Shown here piece by piece: positions 51,772 to 60,613 of a stretch of 64,000 bases of DNA. Positions within the stretch are counted from its first letter, which is position 1. Every line of letters begins with the position of its first letter. Origin of the DNA: Mesobacterium_A hydrothermale (lineage in GTDB: Bacteria; Pseudomonadota; Alphaproteobacteria; Rhodobacterales; Rhodobacteraceae); the NCBI RefSeq assembly GCF_035818635.1, contig NZ_JAYLLH010000006.1, forward strand, positions 103,629-167,628, read 5' to 3'. The notes under the pieces are model-generated. The model was not told the DNA's origin, did no database searches, and saw only the letters and a list, made by a program, of their open reading frames with translations. The position numbers and the translations under genes are program-made.

Positions 51772-52287
51772 TCAGCCCCGGGCGTTGGTCTTGGATATGA
51801 CGTTTGCGGCCAGACGTTCAAGCGCAAGCCGCAATCCATCGTCGGCAACATCGCCGGTCAGTGTGCGGGCCTCGGCCACTGCGGCGGGCGAGGGGGCGGT
51901 TTCATGAGGCTTGGCGGGGCGATGGTCGAAACTGGCGCGGCCTTCGGCAAAACCGGTCGCGGCGGTCTGGGTGATGCGGACGCGGGCGATGGCGTTGTAG
52001 CCGTAGACCGCGTTCACCTTTTCGCGGATGCGGTCCTTCTGCATCTCCAGCATCGGGGCCTGCGCCCCGGTTGTCAGCAGAACCAGCGTGGCGCCGAACC
52101 CGCCCCGGCCATAGCTGACCTCGACCGGGCGGGAAATGGCGGCGACATCGGGGCCTGCGATTTCGGCCCAATGGGTCAGCAGGCGCGACTGTGCGAATCC
52201 ACGGGTTTCGCTGACCGAACGAATCTGCTTTTGCAGCAGTCCCGAGGTGCGGGCGAAACCGAATGTGGTGGACGGGCGCTTGGCCAT
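51772..52287 (-). CDS. DUF721 (DciA-like) protein
   Basis: A 171-residue protein with the DUF721 domain (residues 15-110: TRGFAQSRLLTHWAEIAGPDVAAISRPVEVSYGRGG) and a disordered tail. DciA proteins help load the replicative helicase DnaB in bacteria without DnaC. AGGGAG lies upstream of the ATG at 52287. The gene is 32 bases upstream of the DsbA gene on the same strand and divergent from mutY with 90 bases between; those bases must hold both promoters. Confidence 0.85.
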   Translation of the reverse strand: MAKRPSTTFGFARTSGLLQKQIRSVSETRGFAQSRLLTHWAEIAGPDVAAISRPVEVSYGRGGFGATLVLLTTGAQAPMLEMQKDRIREKVNAVYGYNAIARVRITQTAATGFAEGRASFDHRPAKPHETAPSPAAVAEARTLTGDVADDGLRLALERLAANVISKTNARG

Positions 52288-52377
52288 GTTTGACTCCCTC
52301 TGCCGCACACTATTCTAGTGGCCTGCGCCGGGCGCGCCAGCCCGGAAGCGCCCCCGCCGATCAAAGGACTGTCAGAC

Positions 52378-53424
52378 GTGCGTGAAATCGCCGACGCAAA
52401 GGATTTGCTGGACTGGTATGACCGCCATGCGCGGGTGCTGCCGTGGCGTGTCAGCCCGCAGGACCGGGCGCGCGGGGTGCGGCCCGATCCTTATCGCGTC
52501 TGGTTGTCCGAGATCATGTTGCAGCAGACCACCGTGGCCGCGGTCAAAAGCTATTACGAGTCGTTCACCAGCCGTTGGACGACGGTCTCCGATCTTGCCG
52601 CCGCGAGAGATGAGGATGTGATGGCTGCCTGGGCGGGGCTTGGCTATTACGCGCGGGCACGCAACTTGCTGAAATGTGCGCGGGCGGTGGCCAGCGAACA
52701 TGGCGGGCAGTTCCCGGCGGATCACGCGGCGCTGCTGGGGTTGCCGGGAATCGGCCCGTATACCGCGGCGGCGGTGGCGGCGATCGCCTTTGACCTGCCC
52801 GAAACCGTGGTCGACGGCAATGTCGAACGGGTGATGGCGCGGGTGCACAACGACGACACGCCCCTGCCCAGGGCCAAACCGGTTTTCACCGACTATGCCC
52901 GTGCGCTGACGCCGCGCGACCGCCCCGGTGATTACGCGCAGGCGGTGATGGACCTGGGCGCCACGATCTGCACCCCGCGCAAACCCGCCTGTGGCCTGTG
53001 TCCCTGGCGCAAGGGCTGCGCGGCGTGGCTGGCGGGCACGGCGGCAGAGCTGCCGAAGAAAGCCCCGAAACAGCGCAAGCCGACGCGGCTGGGCATCGCC
53101 TATCTTGTGCGGCGGGTGGACGGGGCGTGGCTGCTGGAACGGCGCCCGGACAGCGGGCTGCTGGGCGGTATGCTGGGCTGGCCCGGCAGCGACTGGTCCG
53201 AGTCCCCGGCAGAGGCGCCGCCGATCCGGGCCGAATGGAAGGCGCTGAACGGCGAGGCGCGGCACACCTTCACCCATTTCCACCTGCGCCTGACGGTCAA
53301 GACGGCGCTCGTGCCAATGGAACGTCAGCCGCAGCGCGGCGCATTCGTCGCGGCAGAAGATTTCGACCCGGGTGCGCTGCCCACGGTGATGCGCAAGGCA
53401 TTTGACCTTGCGCAAGGCAAGTGA
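52378..53424 (+). CDS. mutY: A/G-specific adenine DNA glycosylase MutY
   Basis: A 348-residue repair enzyme that removes adenine opposite 8-oxoguanine. The catalytic Glu is in SEIMLQQTTVAAV, the helix-hairpin-helix is LPGIGPYTAAAVAAIAF with catalytic Asp in VVDGNVERVMAR, and the cluster Cys are C-x6-C-x2-C-x5-C in CTPRKPACGLCPWRKGC. A NUDIX-like 8-oxoG recognition domain forms the C-terminus. The start is GTG at 52378 with AAAGGA upstream; a GTG at 52318 would add 20 unconserved residues. Confidence 0.95.
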   Translation: MREIADAKDLLDWYDRHARVLPWRVSPQDRARGVRPDPYRVWLSEIMLQQTTVAAVKSYYESFTSRWTTVSDLAAARDEDVMAAWAGLGYYARARNLLKCARAVASEHGGQFPADHAALLGLPGIGPYTAAAVAAIAFDLPETVVDGNVERVMARVHNDDTPLPRAKPVFTDYARALTPRDRPGDYAQAVMDLGATICTPRKPACGLCPWRKGCAAWLAGTAAELPKKAPKQRKPTRLGIAYLVRRVDGAWLLERRPDSGLLGGMLGWPGSDWSESPAEAPPIRAEWKALNGEARHTFTHFHLRLTVKTALVPMERQPQRGAFVAAEDFDPGALPTVMRKAFDLAQGK

Positions 53425-53494
53425 TCAGCGTCTTGGCCAGTCTGCCCGCAAGGCGGTAGGGTGGCCCTGACCGCATGAAACGCCGGAGCAGATC

Positions 53495-54628
53495 ATGATT
53501 CCCGCCCAAAATGTTGCCCGCCTGTCGCAGGCCCTGCCGTTCTGGATGTCGCTGTTGCTGATCCCGCTGGTCTGGACTGGCGCGCTTTGGGGCGGATGGT
53601 GGGTTCTGTTGCCGATCGCCGCGACGTGGTACCTGTTCACCGCGTTGGACGCGGTGCTGGGGTTGAACCTGGAAAACGCCGATCTGGATACCAGCGACGA
53701 CCAGTTGTTCTGGTACCGGATCGTCACCCTGCTCTGGGTGCCGTTGCAATTCCTCAACCTGTTCGCGCTGATCTGGTTCGTGCCGCAGGCCGCACATCTT
53801 GGTGTGCTGGAAAAGATCCTGGTGTTCGTTGGCGTGGGAGTGATGACCGGTACGGTTGGCATCAACTATTCCCATGAACTGATGCACCAGACCAACAATT
53901 TCGAACGCTGGCTGGGCGATATCCTGTTGTCGATGGTGCTGTATTCGCATTTCCGGACGGAACACCTGCTGGTGCATCACGTCTATGTCGGCACCCGGCG
54001 CGACCCTGTCACGGCGCGCTATAACGAGGGGTTCTATCGTTTCTACCCGCGGGTGTTGCGGGAATCGCTGGTGTCGGCCTTCCGGGCGGAAAAGGCGCGC
54101 CTGGCGCGGCGGGGGCTGCCCTGGCACCACCGGTCGAACCCGTTCTGGCGGTATTGGGCGTTACAAGGTTTGATGCTGGCTTTGGCGCTGATCATCGGTG
54201 GCTGGGCCGGGCTGGCGCTGTTCGTGTGGCAGGCCAGCGTCGCGATCTGGCAGCTTGAGATCGTGAACTACGTCGAACACTATGGCCTGACCCGCAAGCA
54301 CCTGGGTGATGGCAAGTACGAACTTGTTCTGCCAAGGCATTCGTGGAACGCGGCGCACAAGGCGTCGAACTGGTTGCTGATCAATCTGCAACGCCATTCC
54401 GACCACCACTACAAGCCGCAGCGCCGGTTTCCCCTTTTGCAAAACTATGCCGAGGACGAGGCGCCACAACTGCCCTACGGCTATCCACTCATGACCATGG
54501 CGGCGATGGTGCCGCCGGTCTGGCGCCGGGTGATGAATCCGCGCGTCAAGGCGTGGCGGCGAACGTTCTATCCAGAGATCGAAGACTGGACCGCCTACAA
54601 CCGCGCGAACTTGCCTTTGCCGCGCTGA
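53495..54628 (+). CDS. alkB: Alkane 1-monooxygenase AlkB
   Basis: A 377-residue membrane di-iron hydroxylase that converts medium-chain alkanes to 1-alkanols. The His boxes are HELMHQ (from His 127), EHLLVHHVYVGTRRDP, the diagnostic NYVEHYGL (from Asn 258) and LQRHSDHHYKP. Four to six membrane helices are visible. GGAG precedes the ATG. No rubredoxin, rubredoxin reductase or AlkS-type regulator is adjacent, so electron donors must be encoded elsewhere. Fatty acid desaturases lack the NYVEHYGL box, which makes that alternative unlikely. Confidence 0.93.
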   Translation: MIPAQNVARLSQALPFWMSLLLIPLVWTGALWGGWWVLLPIAATWYLFTALDAVLGLNLENADLDTSDDQLFWYRIVTLLWVPLQFLNLFALIWFVPQAAHLGVLEKILVFVGVGVMTGTVGINYSHELMHQTNNFERWLGDILLSMVLYSHFRTEHLLVHHVYVGTRRDPVTARYNEGFYRFYPRVLRESLVSAFRAEKARLARRGLPWHHRSNPFWRYWALQGLMLALALIIGGWAGLALFVWQASVAIWQLEIVNYVEHYGLTRKHLGDGKYELVLPRHSWNAAHKASNWLLINLQRHSDHHYKPQRRFPLLQNYAEDEAPQLPYGYPLMTMAAMVPPVWRRVMNPRVKAWRRTFYPEIEDWTAYNRANLPLPR

Positions 54629-54742
54629 TCGTCGGTCGTGTGCACGGCGAATTTTCGCAGACTGACTCGTGTTTGGCGGGATTGTGCGGGTTTCGACGAC
54701 AATCCACGAAACAGCCGTAAACTGTGCATAACCTCATGACGA

Positions 54743-54757
54743 TTAAGGGTTTATTAA
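54743..54757. promoter_or_regulatory. CtrA-like box TTAA-N7-TTAA
   Basis: TTAAGGGTTTATTAA matches the CtrA consensus spacing exactly and is followed by C, as in the full motif. The same bases form an inverted repeat AAGGGTT-TATT-AACCCTT (54745-54762). It lies 158 bases upstream of the SGNH-like gene, in an AT-rich 286-base gap that holds no other clear feature. Confidence 0.5.
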
Positions 54758-54914
54758 CCCTTCTGCAATTGACTCAAGCGGCGGTTGACCAAATATTGCG
54801 TGTATCTGATCGCCCGGACTGGTCCCGCAGTGCAGGATCCGACGGACGCGTTTGGGTGGGGATGCTTTTGGACGAGTCATACCCGGCGTGCCGGGCTTCA
54901 AAATGTGAGTAGCC

Positions 54915-56723
54915 ATGCCGACCGAGGTCAGTCTTTACATCTACGGCAACAGCCTTGTGAATTACGCCGAAGGCAGCGACTGGACCAATGTGCCGGTCTG
55001 GCTTGACATGCTGGCGATGTCGTCAGGCAACGATTTTGCCGCCAGTGGGGGGTATGGGTTTCTGCGCCAGTTCGCCGACCGGGCAGAGCCGGGGTCGGAA
55101 TGGGGGTTCAACGCGGTCGAGGCGGCCTGGGACGCGGACACCGAAAGCTTTTCGGCATCGTCGGTCGATACGGTTCTGATCACCCCGAACAACTTCATTC
55201 AGGACGTATCGCCCAATACCGATTATTATGGCGATACGCGGTCGCCGGTCGAGGCGACGCTGGATGTCGTGGCCGATACGCAGGCGGCGCTGCCCGGTGC
55301 GCGTATTTTTGTCTATGAAGGCTGGGCCGATATGGCGGCTTTCGCCGACACCGTCCCCGAAACCAACGCCGCGCTTCAGGCGTATCACGACTACAACACC
55401 GGGGCCTATCATGACTGGTATGTTGACTACGTGGCGCAGATCAACGCGGCCGATCCCGATGCCAATGTCGAACTGATCCCGGTCGCCTCTGTCCTGTCGG
55501 AACTGCTGACGACGACGCTGTCGGATATCCCGCCCGAAGAACTTTATGTCGACAGTGCCCCGCATGGGACAGAGACAATCTATTTCCTTGCCAGCCTTGT
55601 CACTTATACATCGATCTACGGCGAAGCGCCGCCCACCGATTTCGACATTCCGGGATTGGTGCATCCGTCGGTCGCAGAACACTACGCCGAGGTGCTTCGG
55701 ACCATCGAAGATGCGGTGAACGGCGATGCGCCGGACCTGGCAGACGACGCCCCGGTGATCGACGACGTCGAAGACCCTGCGCCGCAAGACGAGGAACTGA
55801 TCGTCCGCGAAGATGCGCCGCCGCCCGACCCGGTGACACAGCCCGAGCCGGCGACAGACCCCGAGCCCGACCCGGGACCGCAACCGACGGTTGGCGCATT
55901 GGCGCAGGCCGACAGTTACCAGGTTGGCACCGGTCAGACGGTGTACCTCGATGTGCTAGCCAACGACACCCCGGGCGGAGAGTTGGTGTATACCGACACC
56001 GGCACGCTGGGAGAGGCGAGCGTTGACGGTGACCGCATCGCCTATACGCCCGACAACGAAGGCACGGATGCGTTCAGCTATGTCATGCGCGACGCCGAAG
56101 GGGGCTTTCACGAGGCATGGGTGACGGTTTCGGTGGGGGGCCAGACCCCGCTCGAAAGCGAACAGGTCGTGCAGGACGATCCTGGTACGACCACCGAACT
56201 GGATCTGGAACGCCCGGTCAGCCATGAAGCTGCGCGCAGTCTTCAGGCCGATCTGGATGTCGACGTGGCGGGCCGGTTCTCCATCACTTTGCAGGGCGTC
56301 AGCGACGGTACGATCAGCATCAATGGCACGGCATTGCAGACGACACTGTCGGACGATGGCGAAACCGTCACGGCACAATCCGATCTTGGCGTTGGCACCC
56401 ACGATCTGCGGCTTGGCTTTTCCGACCTGGACAATGGGCACGGTCTGTCGGTGTCGGTCCATGGTCCTGGCGACCCGGACCTGAGCGCGCAGGACGACTC
56501 ATCTGATGACAGCCCGGCGACATCCCCCGAAACCGTGCCTGACGTGGCAGAACCGCACTCCATCGCCGCGTTGCTGATCGGCTATAGCAACACCTGGCAG
56601 GGCATGGGGCGTGACGGCGGGTTCGGAGCAGAGATTCGCAACGCGGATTTGCAGGACGATTACCGCAACCCCAACGGCGCCGAAGCGCGCGACGATGCCG
56701 AGGACATGTACGACTTTTTCTGA
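54915..56723 (+). CDS. Asp-rich extracellular-type protein with SGNH-like and Ig-like domains
   Basis: A 602-residue, very acidic protein. Residues 1-250 resemble an SGNH/GDSL hydrolase: block I SLYIYGNSLVNY, an Asn in LITPNNFIQ and block V DSAPHG (D-x-x-H). Residues 280-320 are a Pro/Asp/Glu linker. Residues 330-415 are an Ig/cadherin-like repeat (VYLDVLANDTPGG, FSYVMRDAEGGFHEAWVTVSV). Residues 430-530 look like a beta-sandwich with PA14-like SDGTISINGTAL. No N-terminal signal is present; an acidic C-terminus ending in aromatic residues (MYDFF) would suit type I secretion, but no RTX repeats or T1SS genes are seen. No close family recognised. The ribosome site is weak. Confidence 0.65.
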   Translation: MPTEVSLYIYGNSLVNYAEGSDWTNVPVWLDMLAMSSGNDFAASGGYGFLRQFADRAEPGSEWGFNAVEAAWDADTESFSASSVDTVLITPNNFIQDVSPNTDYYGDTRSPVEATLDVVADTQAALPGARIFVYEGWADMAAFADTVPETNAALQAYHDYNTGAYHDWYVDYVAQINAADPDANVELIPVASVLSELLTTTLSDIPPEELYVDSAPHGTETIYFLASLVTYTSIYGEAPPTDFDIPGLVHPSVAEHYAEVLRTIEDAVNGDAPDLADDAPVIDDVEDPAPQDEELIVREDAPPPDPVTQPEPATDPEPDPGPQPTVGALAQADSYQVGTGQTVYLDVLANDTPGGELVYTDTGTLGEASVDGDRIAYTPDNEGTDAFSYVMRDAEGGFHEAWVTVSVGGQTPLESEQVVQDDPGTTTELDLERPVSHEAARSLQADLDVDVAGRFSITLQGVSDGTISINGTALQTTLSDDGETVTAQSDLGVGTHDLRLGFSDLDNGHGLSVSVHGPGDPDLSAQDDSSDDSPATSPETVPDVAEPHSIAALLIGYSNTWQGMGRDGGFGAEIRNADLQDDYRNPNGAEARDDAEDMYDFF

Positions 56724-56734
56724 TCCTCGGCGCG

Positions 56735-57544
56735 TCAGCAGCAGCGGCTCAGCCCGATGGGGTCGCAGCCGCAGAACGTCGGTGCCGCGCGTTCGTCGAC
56801 GGAATCGAGATCGGCAAACAAGGGATTGTTGGCCAGACATTCCTGCACGAAACCGAACAGTTGCGCCTCTGAACGGTGGCCGATCCTGCCGGGCGGTGTG
56901 ACGCTGCCCAGAATGCCTTGGCCGCGCGCATCCATCACCGCGATCCGGTGTGCAACGCGGGCGGCTTCGGTCAGGTCGTGGGTGATGAACAGACCGGCAA
57001 AGCCCATGTCCGCAACCGCCGACAGGACAAGGTCCTGCATGCGGCGACGCAGCGCGGCATCCAGCGCACCGAACGGTTCGTCAAAGATCATGAAATCGGG
57101 ATCAACGGCCAGCGCCCGCACGATCGAAACCCGCTGCCGCATGCCCCCGGAAAGTTCGGCCGGAAACTTCGCAAGGTCGTCGGGCAGCAGGGCCGCGCGT
57201 TCGGCGACCTCGTGGGCCTTGTCTCGGGCGGCCTTGCGCTTCACACCGGTCAGTTCCACCGACAGGGCGATATTGTCCAGCGCGGTGGCCCAGGGCAGCA
57301 GTCGCGGTTCCTGGAACACCACCCCGTGGCGGCGATAGCGTCGCAGGACACGGCCCTGATCGGGGGTCAGCGTTCCGGTTGCGATATGGGCGAGCGTGGT
57401 CTTGCCGCAGCCCGATGGGCCGACCAGCGCCACCATCTCGCCTTCGCGCAGGACAAGTGAAACGTCGCGCAGCACTTGCCGCCCGGAATAGGCATAGTTG
57501 ATCGCGGCAAGGGTCATCGGTGTTTCAATCACGGTCACAGACAT
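56735..57544 (-). CDS. SsuB/TauB-type ABC transporter ATP-binding protein with Cys-rich tail
   Basis: A 269-residue ATPase of the nitrate/sulfonate/taurine class. Walker A is GPSGCGKT, the Q-loop is VVFQEPRLLPWATALDN, the signature is LSGGMRQR and Walker B is MIFDEPFGALD. Unusually the C-terminus adds about 50 residues ending in a Cys cluster (FCGCDPIGLSRCC), which could bind metal or an Fe-S cluster. GGGGG lies six bases before the ATG. Convergent with the SGNH-like gene with only 11 bases between. Confidence 0.9.
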   Translation of the reverse strand: MSVTVIETPMTLAAINYAYSGRQVLRDVSLVLREGEMVALVGPSGCGKTTLAHIATGTLTPDQGRVLRRYRRHGVVFQEPRLLPWATALDNIALSVELTGVKRKAARDKAHEVAERAALLPDDLAKFPAELSGGMRQRVSIVRALAVDPDFMIFDEPFGALDAALRRRMQDLVLSAVADMGFAGLFITHDLTEAARVAHRIAVMDARGQGILGSVTPPGRIGHRSEAQLFGFVQECLANNPLFADLDSVDERAAPTFCGCDPIGLSRCC

Positions 57545-57547
57545 GAC

Positions 57548-58375
57548 TTACCCCCGACCGATCGCGCGCCAGCGTTCCAGCCGTCGCCGCAGCGGGCGCA
57601 CGGCGGTGTGTTCGACCGCCAGCAGGCCCGAGACCGCCAGCACGACCCAGGCCATGGCCATATCGACATCCAGATGGGTACGCGCCAGCGCCAATTCGCC
57701 GCCGATTCCGGTCACGCTGGTGATCAGTTCCGACATGATCGCAACCTTGAACCCAAGCGCCAGCGCGATGGCCATGACGGGGGCAAGGTGCCCGGCGATC
57801 TGGAACAGCCCAACCCGCAGGAATTGCTGCCAAGCGCTGGCCCCGAAGCCCAGTGCCATGTCATCAAGCCGACGGTCGCGAACCAGAACGCCTTCGGCGG
57901 CCCCCATGAACAACACCGGGGTCGTCATCACCGAGACTGTAAAGATCACCGCGCCATGTGATGGGCCGAACCAGATCATCGTCAGGATGATCCAGGCAAT
58001 CGCGGGCATGCCCAGCAGGATCGTCGCCCAGGGCATGAGCATGCGCAGCAGGAAAGGGACGTAACCCGCCGCAATGCCCAGCCCGGCGCCGATGGTCAGC
58101 GAAATGGCCAGCCCGGAAATCACCCGGACGATGGTGGACAGCACCGCCGCCCAGCCGTCGACCGAGGAAAGAACAGAGGCCACCGCTTTCGCGGTGGCCA
58201 GTGGGGTGGGCAGCACGAAGGGACCATACGCCACCGCACCCAAATGCCAGATGAACAGACCCAGCAGCAGCCCCAGCGCCCCCGGCCCAAGTCGGACCGC
58301 TGTGTTGCCCATCTGGATGGGCAGCGCCTCGACAGCTTCGGTCAGCCGGGTGCTCAGGGCGACGCGGGATGTCAC
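57548..58375 (-). CDS. SsuC/TauC-type ABC transporter permease
   Basis: A 275-residue membrane protein with about six helices. The cytoplasmic EAA-type loop is MALGFGASAWQQFLRVGLFQIAGHLAPVM. The start is GTG overlapping the stop of the binding-protein gene as GTGA; the frame is open far upstream, but that region belongs to the binding-protein gene in another frame. It sits three bases before the ATPase gene. The substrate class (sulfonates, nitrate, or other small anions or heterocycles) is not determined. Confidence 0.9.
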   Translation of the reverse strand: MTSRVALSTRLTEAVEALPIQMGNTAVRLGPGALGLLLGLFIWHLGAVAYGPFVLPTPLATAKAVASVLSSVDGWAAVLSTIVRVISGLAISLTIGAGLGIAAGYVPFLLRMLMPWATILLGMPAIAWIILTMIWFGPSHGAVIFTVSVMTTPVLFMGAAEGVLVRDRRLDDMALGFGASAWQQFLRVGLFQIAGHLAPVMAIALALGFKVAIMSELITSVTGIGGELALARTHLDVDMAMAWVVLAVSGLLAVEHTAVRPLRRRLERWRAIGRG

Positions 58376-59358
58376 AGCAGGTAATATCCGTCGTCGGGCA
58401 ACTTGCCGGCCAGGATGCCGGGATCGGCGGCCAGCAGCGCCTTGAACGTCCCTTCCAGATCCGCGCGCGCCTCGGACGCGGGGCGGACATGCAGCGCGCA
58501 ATGCGGCAGCGCGGCCTGGATCAGCGGTGCGGGGCGTTCGGTCAGCGTGGCGGTGTGCGCCGCTGCGGTGGCCGGATCGGAATTGGCGGCCTGGCAGGCC
58601 CCTGCCAGCGCGGCGTGCAACGCCTCGACATGGGCCGGGTGGGCCTCTGCGAAGCCTGCGGTGACGCCAAGCCCGGCCTGTGGCAAGGCACTGCCTGCGC
58701 CGCTGACCAGTGCCCATTCATCGCGGGTGCGCACGCCCATGGTAATGGTCTGGCCGGCTTTCTTGGCCTTCATCATTGCGGCGGTGCCGGCGGGTTCTGC
58801 CAGAATAGCCGCTTCGGTCCGGCCCGACAGCAGCAGTTGCGCGGCCTCGACATGGGTGGCGGCGGGGATCAGCTCAACCTGATCGGCGATGCCGTGCTTG
58901 GCCAGCAGCGCACGCATCACATGGCCGGTGAAATCGTTGTAGAACGGCTGGGCCACGGTCTTGCCCTTCAGGTCGGCGAAGGAATTCAGCCGCGCGCCGG
59001 TCGAAAACAGACCGCAATGGCCATCGGTCACAACGTTGACCAGACGGATCGGGAAGCCGCGGTTATAAAGGCTGGCCCCGGATTGCGTCGGGATGATCGC
59101 GACCTCGACCTTGCCCGAGGACAGATTGGCGCGCAGTTCGTCGCCGGTGTTCCAAAGGCTGAAATCGACCTCTTTCGCGATGTCGTCAAAGGCGCCGGTT
59201 GCCACGGCCTGCGACATGACGATCGACGGGCCGGACGGCGGGCTTTGCAGAACAAGGCGGTCAAGTTTTGCACCACCGGCGCGCGCCAGCGACGGGGCGG
59301 CAAGAATCGCGCCACCAGCGGCAAGGAAGGTGCGGCGTGAAAGGGGGAGAGTCGGCAT
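58372..59358 (-). CDS. SsuA/NrtA-type ABC transporter substrate-binding protein
   Basis: A 328-residue periplasmic protein exported by a Tat-like signal (SRRTFLAAGGAILAAPSLARA). The mature domain has the NMT1/SsuA pattern: VLQSPPSGPSIVMSQAVATG, LWNTGDELRANLSSGKVEVAIIPTQSGASLYNRG and LKGKTVAQPFYNDFTGHVMRALL. Tat export suggests folding with a cofactor or rapid cytoplasmic folding. First gene of the three-gene importer. An FNR-like box lies 61 bases upstream of the start. Confidence 0.88.
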   Translation of the reverse strand: MPTLPLSRRTFLAAGGAILAAPSLARAGGAKLDRLVLQSPPSGPSIVMSQAVATGAFDDIAKEVDFSLWNTGDELRANLSSGKVEVAIIPTQSGASLYNRGFPIRLVNVVTDGHCGLFSTGARLNSFADLKGKTVAQPFYNDFTGHVMRALLAKHGIADQVELIPAATHVEAAQLLLSGRTEAAILAEPAGTAAMMKAKKAGQTITMGVRTRDEWALVSGAGSALPQAGLGVTAGFAEAHPAHVEALHAALAGACQAANSDPATAAAHTATLTERPAPLIQAALPHCALHVRPASEARADLEGTFKALLAADPGILAGKLPDDGYYLL

Positions 59359-59418
59359 GATGTGTCCAGTTCAGTCGATGTGTCCCGGCTCTCGTAGCGA
59401 TCTGTCGGGGGACGCAAC

Positions 59419-59432
59419 ATGATTCAGATCAA
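59419..59432. promoter_or_regulatory. FNR/FnrL-type box
   Basis: ATGATTCAGATCAA matches the FNR consensus TTGAT-N4-ATCAA with one mismatch. It lies 61 bases upstream of the binding-protein start on the minus strand and 210 bases upstream of the RND operon on the plus strand. Confidence 0.5.
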
Positions 59433-59460
59433 ACATTCCAGCACTGGAAGGTTGGTCTTT

Positions 59461-59475
59461 TGCAAGCAGCTTGCA
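59461..59475. promoter_or_regulatory. 15-bp palindrome between divergent transporters
   Basis: TGCAAGC-A-GCTTGCA is a perfect palindrome around one central base, about in the middle of the 283-base divergent interval. It is a good candidate operator for a TetR- or LysR-type regulator; no regulator gene is adjacent in the window. Confidence 0.5.
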
Positions 59476-59641
59476 TTCACATTCAAAAAACAATATGCGT
59501 TTTGGCAGCCGGCATGTCAAACCCAAAAACCCGAAGAGTCCCGGGCTTTCATTGACCTGCAAGTCTAAAACGGATGCAATGATGCACAGACGACCCCGGT
59601 CGGGGGCGACTCAACGCAAGAACAATCAAGGCGAGGGCCAG

Positions 59642-60613
59642 ATGCGTTCAGCACTTTTCTCTATTTTTCTGCTGGCGGCAGGAACCGCCGCGACCGCTGC
59701 CACGATCGAGGTGGCGCCACAGACCGTGACAGAATGGAAATCGGTATACGGCCAGGTCGAAACCCGCGACTTGATCCCGGCGCGAGCCCGGATCGCCGGT
59801 ACCGTGATCGCGCTTGACGTGACCGAGGGGGACCAGGTCATGGCCGGACAGCGCATCGCCGTGATCGAAGACGACAAGCTGAATTTCCAGATCGATGCCC
59901 TCGATGCCCAGCTGGAAGCGTTGCAGGCGCAGCTGAACACCGCGCGGTCCGATCTTGCCCGTGGTGAGGTGCTGATCGAACGGGGCGTGATCACCAACCA
60001 GCGGCTGGAACAGTTGCAGACGGCGGTCAACGTGCTGGATGGCCAGATCTCGTCGTTGCAGGCCGAAAAGCTGGTGGCCGAACAGCGCATCACCGAAGGC
60101 GAGGTGCTGGCCCCGGACGATGGCATCGTCCTGTCGGTGCCGGTGTCGCGCGGCTCGGTCCTGAACCCGGGCGAAGCGCTCGCCCAGATCGGTGGCGGTG
60201 GCGCCTATCTGCGCCTTGCCGTGCCTGAACGCCACGCCCGTGACCTGTCCGAAGGCGACACGATCGAGATCGACACCGGTACCGGCGTGCTGGAAGGGAC
60301 GCTGGTAAAGATCTATCCGCAGATCGAAGGCGGTCGCGTGCAGGCCGATGTCGAGGTCGACGGGCTGGACGCGCGCTTTGTCGGATTGCGGATGCCCGTG
60401 CGCCTGCCGGTCGGCGAACGCCAGGCGATCCTTGTGCCGCAAGCCGTGCTCAGCCACATCGGCGGGCTTGATTTCATCACGGTCGAGGCCACCGGCGGCC
60501 CGATCGAGCGGGTCGTGGTTCCCGGCGGCGTGGTGCGCGTGAATGGTGAAACCTATCGCGAAATCCTCAGCGGTCTGGCCGCGGGCGACGTGGTGGTGAC
60601 CGATCATGAGTGA
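59642..60613 (+). CDS. RND efflux periplasmic adaptor (HlyD/MFP family)
   Basis: A 323-residue periplasmic adaptor with a signal peptide (MRSALFSIFLLAAGTAATA). A biotinyl-lipoyl half-motif (ARIAGTVIALDVTEGDQVMAGQRIAVIEDD) is followed by a coiled-coil hairpin (DALDAQLEALQAQLNTARSDLARGEVLIERGVITNQRLEQL) and the second lipoyl half (APDDGIVLSVPVSRGSVLNPGEALAQI). It links the inner-membrane pump to an outer-membrane channel that is not encoded here. Start 59642 has GAGG seven bases upstream; the longer frame from 59471 lacks a ribosome site. Overlaps the pump gene by eight bases. Confidence 0.92.
   Translation: MRSALFSIFLLAAGTAATAATIEVAPQTVTEWKSVYGQVETRDLIPARARIAGTVIALDVTEGDQVMAGQRIAVIEDDKLNFQIDALDAQLEALQAQLNTARSDLARGEVLIERGVITNQRLEQLQTAVNVLDGQISSLQAEKLVAEQRITEGEVLAPDDGIVLSVPVSRGSVLNPGEALAQIGGGGAYLRLAVPERHARDLSEGDTIEIDTGTGVLEGTLVKIYPQIEGGRVQADVEVDGLDARFVGLRMPVRLPVGERQAILVPQAVLSHIGGLDFITVEATGGPIERVVVPGGVVRVNGETYREILSGLAAGDVVVTDHE

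Noticed and set aside
54724..54912. A 62-codon plus-strand frame upstream of the SGNH-like gene
   Set aside because: No ribosome site and no recognisable features; it overlaps the CtrA-like box and is better read as intergenic.
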